NCBI GenBank assembly: GCA_019155185.1
Contig: CM032816.1
Location: 5,992,510 to 6,056,509 of the forward strand
Direction: 5' to 3'
Length of the DNA: 64,000 nt
Source: Beaufortia kweichowensis
Taxonomy: Eukaryota; Chordata; Actinopteri; Cypriniformes; Gastromyzontidae
Part shown: positions 11,701 to 21,845 of the stretch, one piece after another
Layout of the letters: the number at the start of each line of letters is the position of its first letter
Position numbering within the stretch: position 1 is the first letter of the stretch
Notes under the pieces: model-generated
Databases searched by the model: none
Told to the model about the DNA's origin: nothing
The model's input: the letters and a program-made list of their open reading frames with translations, nothing else
Position numbers and translations under genes: made by a program

Positions 11701-13001
11701 GCTAATGATTTCCAAATGATATTACCGATGTGAATTCAAACCGATATGTTTGACAGGAGATGGTGTCAAAGGGTCCCCGCGCACCGCTATTCTCCTTTCG
11801 ATGGCATCGGATTAAAGAGCTCGCGGCTGTCTGTTTGTTTTTTTCTTTTACGCTTGTCGTCCTCGTTTAGCTTCTTTGAGGAAAGCGCCATAATGTCAAA
11901 TCGCAGAAAGGCTGGCCTTCTGAATCACTAATTATATAAGGTGTCCTCGGGTGGAGTAAAATGAATGTGTTATGAAGTCATTTTAATAGACAGTGTTGAG
12001 TGCGCCGAGTGTCCCCTTTACACACGGATTCAAGTGTTAGCCTTGTAATTAGTAGGTTCAGTATCTTTAGTCGTAATCGGTTTATTATTATTATGTGTGA
12101 AATTGACCTCAGATCATACTTGGGGCGAGAGAAGATACTTAGAGCAAGTTCAGTAATGAGAAGTGAATTAATGAACTGCTGTAGATGCTTAAAGTGAACA
12201 TTAAATACATTTAAACAGGTAATCATCTCTTTAATGCAGCGCCTTTACAAAATAGGTCATACAGTATGTTTTAATCTGATTGAACTGTTTAATAAATTGA
12301 AGTATTGGGTGTGAAAAATTGTTATAAATTAATTTCTCCGGTTATGATGGTAGCCTGCAAAATTCAGTGTTTTAAACCACAATTGAGCTGAAACTGCAGA
12401 GGGGTTTTCAAATTTTTATGTCCTCTTTAGGTCAAGGTTTATCTTTCTCTCTCTCTCTTCTTCGCAGCAATGGTACAACTCTTTCATGAAGGCGGTGTGT
12501 GTGTGGCTGACGGACAGGCTGGACCAGCAGCTGCACGTTTACCAACTCAAAACTCTCATCAAGATTGTCAAGGTAAAAAAGAGAATATGACTGATGTAGT
12601 TTTTTTTGTTCGAATTTCTGTTGATGCTAATTGACCGTGACAAAAGTGTCAAGTTCAGCTTGGCTGCACAAGGAATTCCATTAGCCCGAGAATGAGAGAT
12701 TAATTAGTGCACGAGAGATGTTTCTGCAAACCTGAACAGAAGTCAAAAAGTGAAATCAACATGGAAAACTATTTTATTGTTTTCCATTTCATTTCCTGCT
12801 TTTCTGTGTGTTTGCTACTTCCTCCTGCAGAAGTCGTATCGTGACTTCAGGCTTCAAGGAGTGCTGGACGGCACCTTGAACAACAAGAGTTACGAGACCG
12901 TTTACAACCGGCTGACCATCGAGGAAGCGACGGCGGTCGTGTCTGCGGCCGACGGCCTGCAGGGTATCACCATGAGGGACAGCGACGAAGAAGAGGGTTA
13001 A
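2722..13001 (+). CDS. cadps2: CADPS2, calcium-dependent secretion activator 2 (3' part of gene, 9 exons)
   Basis: Calcium-dependent activator protein for secretion; CAPS proteins prime dense-core vesicles for exocytosis through the MUN domain and SNAREs. Exons read 2722-2877, 2964-3111, 4299-4313 (microexon), 5980-6054, 6313-6396, 6714-6746, 9442-9549, 12468-12572 and 12831-13001; all have AG/GT borders and keep one frame for 297 residues plus stop. Family-diagnostic stretches seen are EDLFWKLDALQMFVMDLHWP, RYDEGTFFSSILSFT, KPGMDLADTFITFVRQNQD, VWLTDRLDQQLH and the acidic C-terminus GITMRDSDEEEG. The upstream exons (C2, PH and most of the MUN domain) lie left of the window. The paralogue CADPS is equally similar at this level; CADPS2 is chosen because FEZF1, AASS and PTPRZ1 follow, as in the human CADPS2 neighbourhood. 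Confidence 0.95.
3931..4203 (+). mobile_element. decayed cyprinid inverted-repeat MITE (Angel-like)
   Basis: It begins GATTCACCCCTAAATAAAAA and ends TTTTTGGGTGAACCTTTTA, degenerate terminal inverted repeats. The interior has the hallmark phrases TTCTTCTGCACAACACAAAAG, AGATATTTTGAAGAATG and GACACAAAACC shared with the copies at 28340 and 29576. It lies just upstream of the CADPS2 microexon. The family name is from memory of fish MITEs, not a search. Confidence 0.75.
4299..4313 (+). CDS. cadps2: CADPS2 15-nt candidate microexon (IDQQW)
   Basis: Fifteen bases encoding I-D-Q-Q-W sit between a pyrimidine-rich stretch ending in CAAG and a strong donor GTAAGTG. The previous exon ends in phase 0 with ...GQE and the next starts in phase 0 with QQYHSK, so inclusion or skipping keeps the frame. 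It is too short for ordinary gene finders. I infer it is an alternatively used neuronal-type microexon; no transcript evidence was available. Confidence 0.6.
4450..4552 (+). repeat. SINE 3'-tail fragment
   Basis: Contains CTGTAAGTTGCTTTGGATAA, a variant of the TAAGTCGCTTTGGATAAAAG tail found at the 3' end of several fish SINE families, followed by AAATGTAAATG. No tRNA-derived head is evident, so it is a 5'-truncated copy. Confidence 0.55.
4860..5860. promoter_or_regulatory. candidate enhancer or conserved non-coding cluster, CADPS2 intron
   Basis: About 1 kb of balanced base composition in an AT-rich intron, packed with homeodomain-type sites (TTAATTGA, GATTAATTGAATG, CCTAATTG, GAAATTAATGG) and CG dinucleotides, with no protein-like frame. 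It lies between exons 4299-4313 and 5980-6054. The short CT run near 5479-5493 is a simple repeat. Regulation of the neighbouring FEZF1 is an inference from synteny. Confidence 0.4.
6714..6746 (+). CDS. cadps2: CADPS2 33-nt exon (VKAAAKYVDVP)
   Basis: A very short exon of eleven codons, VKAAAKYVDVP, with acceptor TTCAAG and donor GTAAGT. It joins in phase 0 to SILSFT upstream and KPGMDLADT downstream, matching the continuous CAPS-family sequence at this place, so it is constitutive rather than optional. Confidence 0.9.
6935..7145. promoter_or_regulatory. small candidate conserved non-coding element
   Basis: Around 200 bases of complex, CpG-containing sequence with GACTAATTAGCA (near 6990) and GCTAATGAATCA (near 7075), flanked on both sides by AT-rich intron. 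No exon borders or protein similarity were recognised. Confidence 0.3.
7385..7765 (+). repeat. dispersed repeat, copy 1 of a three-copy family
   Basis: The core at about 7491-7550 (TAATCTAATCATGACAAACT, then TACTGATGGAAAGACCTTA) recurs at 40691-40740 and, reversed, at 36301-36360. Only the 36 kb copy keeps clear terminal inverted repeats. The boundaries given here are approximate. Confidence 0.5.
7820..8570. promoter_or_regulatory. candidate regulatory island, CADPS2 intron
   Basis: A CpG-richer 0.75-kb stretch with TTAACCAG, CATTAACCTG and CGTTAATCGCG. There is no protein-like reading frame and no transposon ends. It was judged regulatory by composition only. Confidence 0.3.
10200..11940. 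promoter_or_regulatory. large candidate enhancer cluster, last long CADPS2 intron
   Basis: About 1.7 kb, strongly CpG-rich from 10600 to 11350, with homeobox-type sites (CTAATCTAATTTTTC near 10855, CAATTAAGCGG near 11370, CACTAATTATATAAGG near 11930) and a short GA run near 10373-10387. None of the open frames crossing it resembles a known protein, and frames are open on both strands over the same CpG-rich DNA. It is the nearest such block to FEZF1, whose start is about 4.5 kb downstream. Confidence 0.4.
12831..13001 (+). CDS. cadps2: CADPS2 terminal coding exon
   Basis: The last coding exon gives 56 residues starting KSYRDFRLQGVLDGTLNN and ending DSDEEEG followed by TAA at 12999-13001. The acceptor is CCTCCTGCAG. 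The end matches the acidic C-terminus typical of CAPS proteins, which in the family is linked to dense-core vesicle association. Confidence 0.95.
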   Translation, partial: KSYRDFRLQGVLDGTLNNKSYETVYNRLTIEEATAVVSAADGLQGITMRDSDEEEG

Positions 13002-13700
13002 TATCACCACCTACGTGGATAGTCGTACACGCTCACAAGAGGCCAGATTTCAGCTTTTCTGATTGGAGCTGATGCTTTATGCTCCCCAGCCAGTGCTACA
13101 GTGCCCTCTTGTCTAAGCTACGGTTTACTGATGTCACCACGCTTGTACAAAACTCTCATTGGCCACTTACAGACAAGCTCCAGTGTCTCTCTGTCGTTCT
13201 GTATTTGATGTGCGTGATATGGTGGCCCGTCGCGTAACCAGGCAGCCTCGAACCGTGATCGTCCGGAATGCCGGCAGGAAGCCAATTCACGAATGTTTAC
13301 ACACAGAGACCAATCAATGATTTGTATGTGTATCGTAGATGCGCCGTACTGGAATGAATGATAGAAATACAGAGCGTGATGAAAGTAAAGTCTGCTTATG
13401 TGACGTTTTCTGCATATGCTTGGGATTCAAAGCCATACATGTGGTGGATGATATGCTAGTTGTTCACTGTTTATCCAATGAAGTCGTGACACTGTTTCAC
13501 TCAATAACTATGATTCTTCTGTAGAAGTTACAGTTGAGTGTATCTTGTATAGTATGTCGTCAATGTCTGACTATGTTACATATCAAAGAATATGTCTATG
13601 AATTTTAACAAGAGTTGTATATTTCTATTGTCTTTGTGCACCTGAGTTTGTCCAGGTGTGTTTTGAATGTGCTAGAATTAAAGTGTTTTTAATGTCACTT
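13002..13700 (+). other. cadps2: CADPS2 3' untranslated region
   Basis: Non-coding sequence between the CADPS2 stop and the first good poly(A) signal (ATTAAA). The boundary is inferred from that signal and the GT-rich stretch after it. Confidence 0.6.
13677..13682 (+). terminator. CADPS2 poly(A) signal ATTAAA
   Basis: ATTAAA about 675 bases after the CADPS2 stop, followed 25-50 bases later by the GT-rich stretch GGGCTTGTGTGGTTGTGTT, the usual layout of a cleavage site with its downstream element. Confidence 0.6.
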
Positions 13701-15297
13701 CTTTGGGCTTGTGTGGTTGTGTTATACTCATTTTATTTGAGTAAAATTATCTCACACACATAAAAAAACAAATAGGCTTAAAGTATTTTAGAAGTAAAAC
13801 TACTGATGAATGATTATGAAACATTACAAACATATTTCAACAACATTCAACCTACCTTGAAAAGACATTTTTATTATATTTTTCTCAAATACTTCAAAAT
13901 TATCAAAAGCAACATAAAACTAGAAATAAATATAACAAAAAAATTTTGTTTACACTACATTGTGTAAGAAGATGTGCATTTAATGTAATATGGATTTTCA
14001 CTGACATAAAATTATTATTCTTATTGTCAGAATTACACTATTCTGTTCATTTTTTTTAACTCTATAAAAATGACTAAATGTATTTTTTTAAACTTTTCTC
14101 GAACAGAAGAAGGCAGAATTGTATAGAAATCTTTGTGTAACGCTTATTCTGTATGCAGCTTATTTTGTGTACTTGCAGTTTAAATGACCTTCATATTTAT
14201 TGTGTATTACATTTAATAAACAAACAAAAGAAATACCAGTAGAATACTATTACAATTGTGTAACACAAATGCAGTATATATTTCCATCAATAAAGGTTAA
14301 ATAATTTAGTAATAAAAATAATTATAAGAAAAATGTAAATAAGATTAAATATTTATTGTTCATATTACAAAAATTAAAGTGACAGGATATTTGCCTCCAT
14401 GTGTATGATTAACTATTTTAAAATACATATTTTAATAGAATTTCATGTATTTGTTTACTATGGCATTTTATTCTGCTGTCTAAATTAAAGAGCAATAAAT
14501 CCAATAAGGTCGAAGTCTTTTTTTAAACAATAAATGTAAAGGATTTTACTTTATTTTACTAAATAAAATACGATTGTGAGGCAAAAGCTTTTATAGCGAA
14601 AGACAATTTAAGATGTTGAAAATAACAAACGAACGCATTTCTGAAGCCACATGTCAGATAATTAAAAACTGAACGGTAAAAATAAAGCAGTTAAAATTCA
14701 GCAATTAAAACATCAGCTCACTGTCATATATTATAAGCACAATATTTCTCACATTTTGTCTGATTGAGGATATTAAAGAAGTATATATTAAAAAACAATT
14801 GAAGCTTAAAACACAATCAAACTAATAAGAAACAAATAGTAAGATGTATGTCGTGCCCTGACATCGTTACAGAAGACTTATTTTCTCATTTTGCGTTCAT
14901 CCGGTTGAAGAAATCTGAGGAGCAGCATATGACAATGAAGCGACTGCTTGTTCTGTGAAAAAGCTCCAAATTACAGGTTATTTCACACCCATCTGCTACC
15001 AATTGAACAGCAGTCACAATTAGCAATGTTCTCAAGTCGCCCTAAAAAACACAAACATTGCCATTTAAGCTCTATTGTTGTTCGTCCTTAAAAAGTACAT
15101 GGCATTAAAAAAATAATAAACATTAAAAATAAATTATTATTATTATAAAATAATTTAAAGCAGAATATCCTCGCAGAACTGTTTATGTGTTACCTTTTAA
15201 AGAATAATCCTTCAAAATTTCTTCGCATCGAATCAGTATCAATAGTATTTCACCCAGAGCTGCTACTATTCGTTTCTGCTTTTCAGGCAAATTGACT

Positions 15298-15372
<75 letters not shown>

Positions 15373-15900
15373 CATGATCTCAGCTCCTTGGAGGCGTTTT
15401 GCTGTTAATACTTCTCGCACAATTCCCAGATGAATGTTTTCATGAGTTTGCCTTTAGAAACTAAGGTCTATTATTTGCCTTTATATTTTATGTGCGTGTG
15501 GATGTTGGTGTAAAATGTATTGGTGGCGTTTTTCTAATAGCCAGAAATGTTTAAAGTGATTAATTCTACAAATCATATTCTGCACATTTTAGTACACTTA
15601 TTTAAATAATATGTGCACAGAATTAAGATAACTAAAATTAAAACTAAATTCTTTTGGCATTGGTTGCTTGGGTACTATATCCAAAAACGTACCAGTTTTT
15701 TCCGTTTTATTCCATCTTTGTTGTGATCACGCAAATTTTAATTTAATTTGCTATTAATGATGACACATTACGAATAAAAAATAGGTCCTGCCAAATAAAA
15801 AAGGTTGTGTTGTTATTACAAAAATCACCCTCAAAGCCGCAAAGTGGGAATATACGGTTTTAAATTGGTTTAAGTAAAATAAAGTAAGGTGGAGTTTTCA
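13701..15900. other. CADPS2-FEZF1 intergenic region
   Basis: Very AT-rich DNA without coding signal or clear transposon ends. It contains the CT microsatellite at 15302-15367. The sequence becomes CpG-rich after about 15900, where the FEZF1 5' region starts. Confidence 0.7.
15302..15367. repeat. (CT)n microsatellite, about 66 bp
   Basis: An uninterrupted CT dinucleotide run of about 33 units, roughly 1.05 kb upstream of the FEZF1 start codon. Confidence 0.97.
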
Positions 15901-16415
15901 CATGTCAAATGTTGACAAACACGACGCACGCAGTGCTCCCAGAAGAGCGCGCGCCTGTCATCACGCGCGAGGTAAAGTGATGTCACAGCGAAGCGCGAGG
16001 GGACGGGATATTCGCCAAGCGCTTACAGCTGAACAAGACGCGCGCGGTAATAAAGAGCACCTTCTTGAGTTAGTCACCCATAGCGGTGTGTAGGACAAGT
16101 GCGAGGAGAGAGAGAGAGAGAAAAACTCTGGTGATTGATATAACTAAATCGAGCATCTGGCCGCTTTACGTGTCTTTGACGTGTGCGCGTGGTGAGCTCT
16201 GCGTTGCGCTATTGACAAAACGCGCTTTATTGAGCAATCCGGGGCGGACATAAGTGCCGATTGTCCGCAATTGACAGCAGCGGAGCAGCCAGGGGGCCCG
16301 AGCAGAGCAAGACTGCGCTTGATGATGTCTTTTCCTGCGGGTCACTGAGAGGAATCAAACTTATCCGCAAAAGGAATAGCGCACTCGACACAGGTAAAGG
16401 TGTTGCGCGCAAGTC
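15900..16415 (+). promoter_or_regulatory. FEZF1 CpG-rich promoter and 5' UTR region
   Basis: The sequence switches abruptly from AT-rich to CpG-rich at about 15900 and stays so through FEZF1 exon 1. Many CGCG motifs, a short GA run (about 16106-16121) and no upstream coding exon are seen. No clear TATA box at a convincing spacing was found, so the transcription start is not placed. Confidence 0.6.
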
Positions 16416-18754
16416 ATGGACAGCGCGCTTTGCCACTCAGCGGGAATATTCGGCTCCCCTTCGGCTTCTGGAAGTTTAACGACAGGAGGAAACATGATCG
16501 CCAGTTCCAAACCTCTCGCTTTTTCGATCGAACGGATTATGGCCAGGACGCCCGAGCCAAAGTCGATACCGTTCCCGAACTTGTTTCACGCTCCCGTGGG
16601 GAAAGCGGACCCCAAGCAGCCTCCCACCCCGCTGCACTGCATGATACCGCTCATGCCTCTCGCCTGCGAGCCGTCTCATAAACTTCACATCAATGGATTA
16701 GACGGCAATCATTCCGATGCCTTTTCTTACAATGCAAACGAACTGGTGAGCATCGGTTTGAATTATAAAAACGAGCAGCAAGACGTGACCCCGACCATCG
16801 GACAATACAAACTCTTTCGCCCACGCGTGGTGAACCAGTCCTCGTTCCACGCAATGGGAGCCGCCGTGTGTTACCTGAACTGCGGAGAAAGTCCTTGTCC
16901 ACCTCACGCGGGTCTGGTCAACCTTCACCCCATGGCTTCCTATCTCCTCAACAGCCCACTCCACGCGCGCCAGAAGAGCCTTTTTTCCACGGAGAAGAGC
17001 AAAGGGGGAAACGCCGTGGATAGGTATCCTCCAAGCGTGTCTTTCAAGGAAATTTCTCAGACTCATCTGCATCATTACATGAAGGAGAGCGCGCAGATCC
17101 TGTCGGAGAAATTGTTCAAGAACTCGGCCAAAATAAACAGCGGCTCTCCTCAAACCAAACCAAAGGTGTTCACCTGTGAAGTTTGCGGCAAGGTGAGACG
17201 AGCAACATCGATTGAGTATGTCTTCTGTTTTAACACGGGTTTCTTTTCCAGTTTTTAACACAAAGTGCATTTTACCTTTTCAGGTGTTCAACGCGCACTA
17301 TAATTTAACGCGTCACATGCCGGTTCACACGGGCGCCAGGCCGTTTGTGTGCAAAGTGTGCGGCAAAGGCTTCAGACAAGCGAGCACTCTCTGTCGCCAT
17401 AAAATCATCCATACTCAGGTAATAACACGCACAATATTACAATTAAATCTAGACATAGCTGATTTTAAATAAGATCATGATTACTACAGTTGCATTATTT
17501 TTGTATTTAATATATGCCTACATTTTGTAATATAAACTACTGTAATTATAGATAGCTTACTAATAAATATACGGCTATTTCTCTCGGTGTTAGAGACATT
17601 TATAGATAAAAATAAATATAGTCTATAAAAAAGAAATTTATAAATACAAATCCATGCAAATTCCATGGTAAAATCATGAACATGAAGCAGATTTATTAAT
17701 TTGCTTGTTTATAATTAGTTTTAATGAGGAAATATTTTTAATGCTTCAATAGTCATTGGAATGCTGTTTTAAAAGAAAAGTAACGAAGAAACCTTATTAC
17801 ATTATTAGTGTTTTTATTAATTGTGTTAATAATATCATTTAATATCAATATCATAGGCTAGTTTATATTTTTTAATAGTTAAATATTTTAATAAAAAATA
17901 AGGCCATTCTGTTATTCTTTTTCGTCATTTTTGTCACTGTTTTATGTACAAGTTTACCTATCAAATTCTTATAAAGAATTTATATTATTATAAATTAGTA
18001 AAATAAAATAGAGTAAATTTAGATTGATTTGGTCCCTTACGTAAACACTTTTTTTTTTACTAATTGCATGATTGGGACGCCATTTATCTCAATGTCAAAA
18101 GGTTTTCCAAATAAACCTGAATTTACCTTATTCTTTCTATAAATTAAAGCACATGTGAATAACGTTTCTTTCGTTTGTCTGCAGGAAAAACCGCATAAAT
18201 GCAACCAATGTGGTAAAGCTTTCAATCGAAGTTCAACTCTCAACACCCATACACGAATTCATGCGGGATACAAACCTTTCATTTGTGAATTCTGCGGCAA
18301 AGGATTTCATCAGAAAGGTAAGAAAGTCCGCTATTTCACAGTTATTTATAATAATACATAATAGTGTCAATTATTTGTTATATACTTTAACAATAAGTTA
18401 AACAACAATCATATAATTTTATAATAAAAATGATGTTTAGCCTATTGTTTAAGTGTTTGCTTCTTGTTTTTATTTATAAAAATTTATTTTTAAGGTAACT
18501 ACAAGAACCACAAACTGACTCACAGCGGAGAAAAACAGTTTAAGTGCAATATCTGCAACAAAGCCTTCCACCAGGTGTACAACCTCACATTTCACATGCA
18601 CACGCACAACGACAAGAAACCTTTCACCTGTCCAACATGCGGCAAGGGTTTCTGCAGGAACTTTGATCTTAAAAAGCACATTAGGAAACTGCACGATATT
18701 TCTCCAGGACCTCATTCACCATCAACACCTAATGGAAATCTGGAGGGTCAGTAA
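16416..18754 (+). CDS. fezf1: FEZF1, FEZ family zinc finger transcription factor (complete, 4 exons)
   Basis: Transcriptional repressor of forebrain and olfactory development. Exons 16416-17192, 17284-17418, 18185-18317 and 18495-18754 join to 434 residues. The start ATG has context AAGTCATGG and begins MDSALCHSAG. An EH1 (Groucho/TLE-binding) motif, FSIERIMA, is at residues 36-43. Six C2H2 fingers follow, with Cys/Cys/His/His at 254/257/270/274, 282/285/298/302, 310/313/326/330, 338/341/354/358, 366/369/382/386 and 394/397/410/415; the last has a four-residue His spacing. Intron 1 splits finger 1 right after its CGK, and the third intron (phase 1) splits finger 4. Length is near that of vertebrate FEZF1 proteins. 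FEZF2 has the same architecture; the CADPS2 and AASS neighbours decide for FEZF1. Confidence 0.95.
16521..16544 (+). other. fezf1: EH1 repressor motif of FEZF1
   Basis: Codons 36-43 read FSIERIMA, an engrailed-homology-1 motif. In the FEZ family this motif recruits Groucho/TLE corepressors. It is intact here. Confidence 0.9.
17172..18670 (+). other. fezf1: FEZF1 C2H2 zinc-finger array (spans three introns)
   Basis: All 24 zinc ligands are present in the spliced product. Linkers between fingers are of the HTGARPF, HTQEKPH, HAGYKPF, HSGEKQF and HNDKKPF kind. The first finger helix region reads NAHYNLTRH and the last reads CRNFDLKKH. Confidence 0.93.
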
Positions 18755-19270
18755 AATTCCTTTACTTACCGGACGCAGGATTTATCTGCAGTGCTCTCAC
18801 GTGATGTTTGAAAAAATCTAATCGCGCATGCAACTTTTTATTTTTTTAATGTATTTTTTATTATTATTTTTATTTGTAGCGGCCAAATATTTTGGTCCAT
18901 CATCATTGGTAAAGCTCGTCTGTGAATGGTAGATTATTACATAATGCTTTTTACTCTCAGGGTAACGACAGTCTTATTTATTTGAAACAGAGCTGTTGTC
19001 ATTAACTTAAAGAGAGTAATTGAAACCCGTATATGAAACATTAATTCGTGTGACCACTGTGTATTTTACCCCTCATTTTATACATTTATTATTTATATAC
19101 TTCTTTGTATTAGCTGTTTGCCAACTGTAAACGTTTTGTTAATTCAATGTGAATATATATGCAAGGTTTTGTTGTATATTTCCAATGACATCTGATTTGT
19201 CAAAAAGATTATAAAACATATGATAAAGGAAATAGGGAAGCAAAATAAATGAATATCTTATGCTATTCTT
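18755..19270 (+). other. fezf1: FEZF1 3' untranslated region
   Basis: AT-rich non-coding sequence after the TAA at 18752-18754, up to the AATAAA at 19244. The end is inferred from that signal. Confidence 0.5.
19244..19249 (+). terminator. candidate FEZF1 poly(A) signal AATAAA
   Basis: First canonical AATAAA after the FEZF1 stop in a good context (about 490 bases), followed by T/G-rich sequence (TTTTACTGTGTTAAATGTGT). A later AATAAA near 19433 is an alternative. Confidence 0.5.
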
Positions 19271-20304
19271 TTACTGTGTTAAATGTGTTGTAAAGATGAG
19301 TTTTGAGAATAATACATTTTTGTAATGGATCAGATTTCTTGACAGGGTTTTAATAATTAGAGAAGATTTGAACGCCAAGGGAAGAATGTCAAAAAATGTT
19401 CAGAAGTATAATAAAGAATCTCGGTTTAACTAAATAAAATATAAATACCTATAATAATAGTATAATAATAATAATACAGTATCGTCGTCATACTATTCAT
19501 TATTAAAATTGTAACAACTATTAACGTAGTAATCCGTTTCCATTAAGTACATTATGAGGAGAGAAGTCTCCCTCTAGTGGAAGAAACGAAATCCAGTTAA
19601 TTGTTGCGCTTATTCCGCTTATTACATCCATAATATATGTCTCCAGCCTAATTCCTAAAGGACCACAGCACATATGTTGGGGATGTTCCCACACACCTGA
19701 TTCAACTCTTCATCTGCCTAGTAAAGAAATAAAAGTCCTGAAAGGAATGTGCCAGTATAGAGAAGCATCCAAAATGTGTTGGGGGTTTGCCAGCAAGTAG
19801 ACCGTGGACCACTGATATCAACAACAAATGAAACAATCGCAATACTAACAGTATTTATGAGGTAATAAGAATATATCGTTTACCAAGTCGTTGCGCAGAT
19901 TGTTTCCAAAGTTCAGAGAAAACTGTTACGATTGAAAACCGTTGCCTCTTTAATGTATATATTGTATTATTGAGATTTTATGGGAATATGAATGCTAATG
20001 ATTTGGTTAAAAATTTGATAAAAAATCTCAGGCATTGTAGGAATGGAGCCATCAACTAAAATAAGCAGATAATTGATGATTACTAAAATTATTAACTTCA
20101 GCACCACAGAACTGAACAGCGCCAAATATAATCTAATAACTCTCATAATGACTAAATGTTCTAATGACAACTCATTTATTATTGATTATTTCAGCTTTCT
20201 TTACAAGACATCTCAAACCAGTATATTCAAACTTTGATTTGCAAATAATTTCGATGTGTTATCTGTTTTTTGGTTTTAAATAAACCTCTAATATAGAAAA
20301 CCTG

Positions 20305-20546
20305 AAGGGATAGTTCACCCCCAATTTATGTCATAATTGATTGACCCCCATGTCAAAACCTGTATATGACTTTTTTCTTCTGTGGAACATAAAAGAAGAT
20401 ATTTTAAGAAATGTGAAGAAGGTCAATGGGTGTCAGTGTTGTTTGGTTTACCAACATTCTTCAAAACATTCTCTTTTGGGTTCTGCATTAGAAAGAAAGG
20501 TTTGGAATGACATGAGGGTGAATAAATGAAATTTACATCCCTTTGT
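20305..20546 (+). mobile_element. cyprinid inverted-repeat MITE (Angel-like), diverged
   Basis: It starts AGGGATAGTTCACCCCCAAT and carries the interior phrases TTCTTCTGTGGAACATAAAAG and TTTGGAATGACATGAGGGTG common to the family. The right end is eroded to ACATCCCTTT. Confidence 0.75.
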
Positions 20547-20788
20547 ATTTATTTTATATCCCTTTTGGCAAGTATAGAAAACCAGCTTTTGCAGAAGACA
20601 AAAGAGATTATCGTGAATAATTAAAGCAGAAATAAATTTACCACCAAATCACATCACAAAAACCAAGCTTGTCCTTGCAAATGTACACCATTCCTTCGGG
20701 ACATACAAATCATTAAATTTTCAAAATATTTTTAAGTGATGGAATATTGTGAACAAACAAGATAAATATAAAACAACTTTTTATAGGG

Positions 20789-20867
20789 TATGTCAATGTC
20801 AAAACCTGAATATGACTTTTTTCTTCTGTGGAACATAAAAGAAGATATTTTAAGAAATGTGAAGAAT
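20789..20867 (+). repeat. partial duplicate of the MITE at 20341-20418
   Basis: About 70 bases from ATGTCAAAACCTG to AAATGTGAAGA match 20349-20418 with one substitution seen by eye. Flanks differ, so only an internal slice of the element was copied. It lies about 1 kb upstream of the AASS start codon. Confidence 0.8.
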
Positions 20868-20899
20868 TTTTTATTCACAGCATTTAAACCGGGGGGAGT

Positions 20900-20950
20900 A
20901 GGAGAGAGAGGGAGAAAGAGAGAGAGGGAAAAAGAGAGAGAGAGAGAGGG
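20900..20950. repeat. imperfect (GA)n repeat
   Basis: GA/GGGA-rich run just upstream of the AASS CpG-rich promoter region. Confidence 0.85.
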
Positions 20951-20979
20951 GCTCTTTCTCTCGCTCTACCTGAGTCATA

Positions 20980-21331
20980 AAGCTGCGACGTTACGTCAAG
21001 GGCACGTAAGGAGGCCGATCCTTATCCTCAATACGGATTGGTGGGATTAACGCGGGGCTCGAATTACTCCACTGACGCAGGAATGCAGAAAACAAATATG
21101 TGCTGTGGGTTATAGCGGGTGGATCGGTTTGGCCAGCACGTTTTTACCACGTTATCTGTCCGAGGTGGACAATCCCGTCGCGTTAATCATCTGTCATTCA
21201 CATTTTTCGATACAGTCTTACGCACGAGCTGCGGACGGAGTTTATATATTAACCTTTAGTCCACGTTGACGTGATTATAAGTGCCACGGTTGTACGTCCG
21301 ACGCAACTCATTCATAAATCTAAAGGTGCAG
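20980..21331 (+). promoter_or_regulatory. AASS promoter and probable non-coding first exon
   Basis: A CpG-rich segment with ACGTTACGTCAAGGGC at 20987, TTGACGTGATTATAAG at 21266 and a plausible donor GCAG|GTAGGTGAG at 21331/21332, about 500 bases before the coding exon. Human AASS also has a non-coding first exon. The transcription start is not placed. Confidence 0.45.
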
Positions 21332-21437
21332 GTAGGTGAGAAACCCTTAAGACAACCCAACACGCATACTTCATACTAAAATAGCCTGCGCTTTTGCTTT
21401 AGCTGGATTATTGTAAATAATAAACGTGAGAGTTGTA

Positions 21438-21445
21438 TGACGTCA
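21438..21445. promoter_or_regulatory. palindromic CRE-type site TGACGTCA
   Basis: A perfect 8-base CRE/ATF palindrome about 105 bases after the predicted AASS first-exon donor. Such sites also arise by chance in 64 kb (a second is at 2133-2140 in the CADPS2 intron); function here is inferred only from proximity to related motifs at 20987 and 21266. Confidence 0.35.
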
Positions 21446-21845
21446 TTAATCATGTACGTGCCAAGCATGCATATAGTACATTTGCATTTGTACAAACTTA
21501 TTTAAATGAATCCAAGCTTTACTAGAGTACTGACAGCCCTGGGCATGTTCTCTGAAAAAAATGTCACGTTTCAGGTCCTGCCAGGTTGCTGGATTAATGT
21601 AAATGTGTCTTTAGTAATAGTTGAAATGTGTCCAGATAACTGACAGTGCCACCATAAATCTTTCAAACAGTATGTAATGGGAAAAGTGCCATACAAATAA
21701 ACCATCAGCTTGGTTCAAATGCAGTCCTGTCCTTCAGAAGATATACCCCAGAAGATATACTGTATTATGTGTTTGTCTAATTTGTCATTTCCACTTTAAA
21801 ATGTGTGTAGTTTTTGCCCTGTGTGTTTTGGAAGTTGATTCAGTC

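Larger units (their letters stand above)
19271..20880. other. FEZF1-AASS intergenic region
   Basis: AT-rich and repeat-bearing; it holds the MITE at 20305-20546 and its partial duplicate at 20789-20867. No coding or RNA gene was recognised. Confidence 0.6.

Noticed and set aside
21801..21845. Upstream in-frame ATG for AASS
   Set aside because: It would extend AASS with a hydrophobic lead, but a splice acceptor (GATTCAG) at 21843 fits a non-coding first exon, and MLRLVRSQSRG is a good transit-peptide start.
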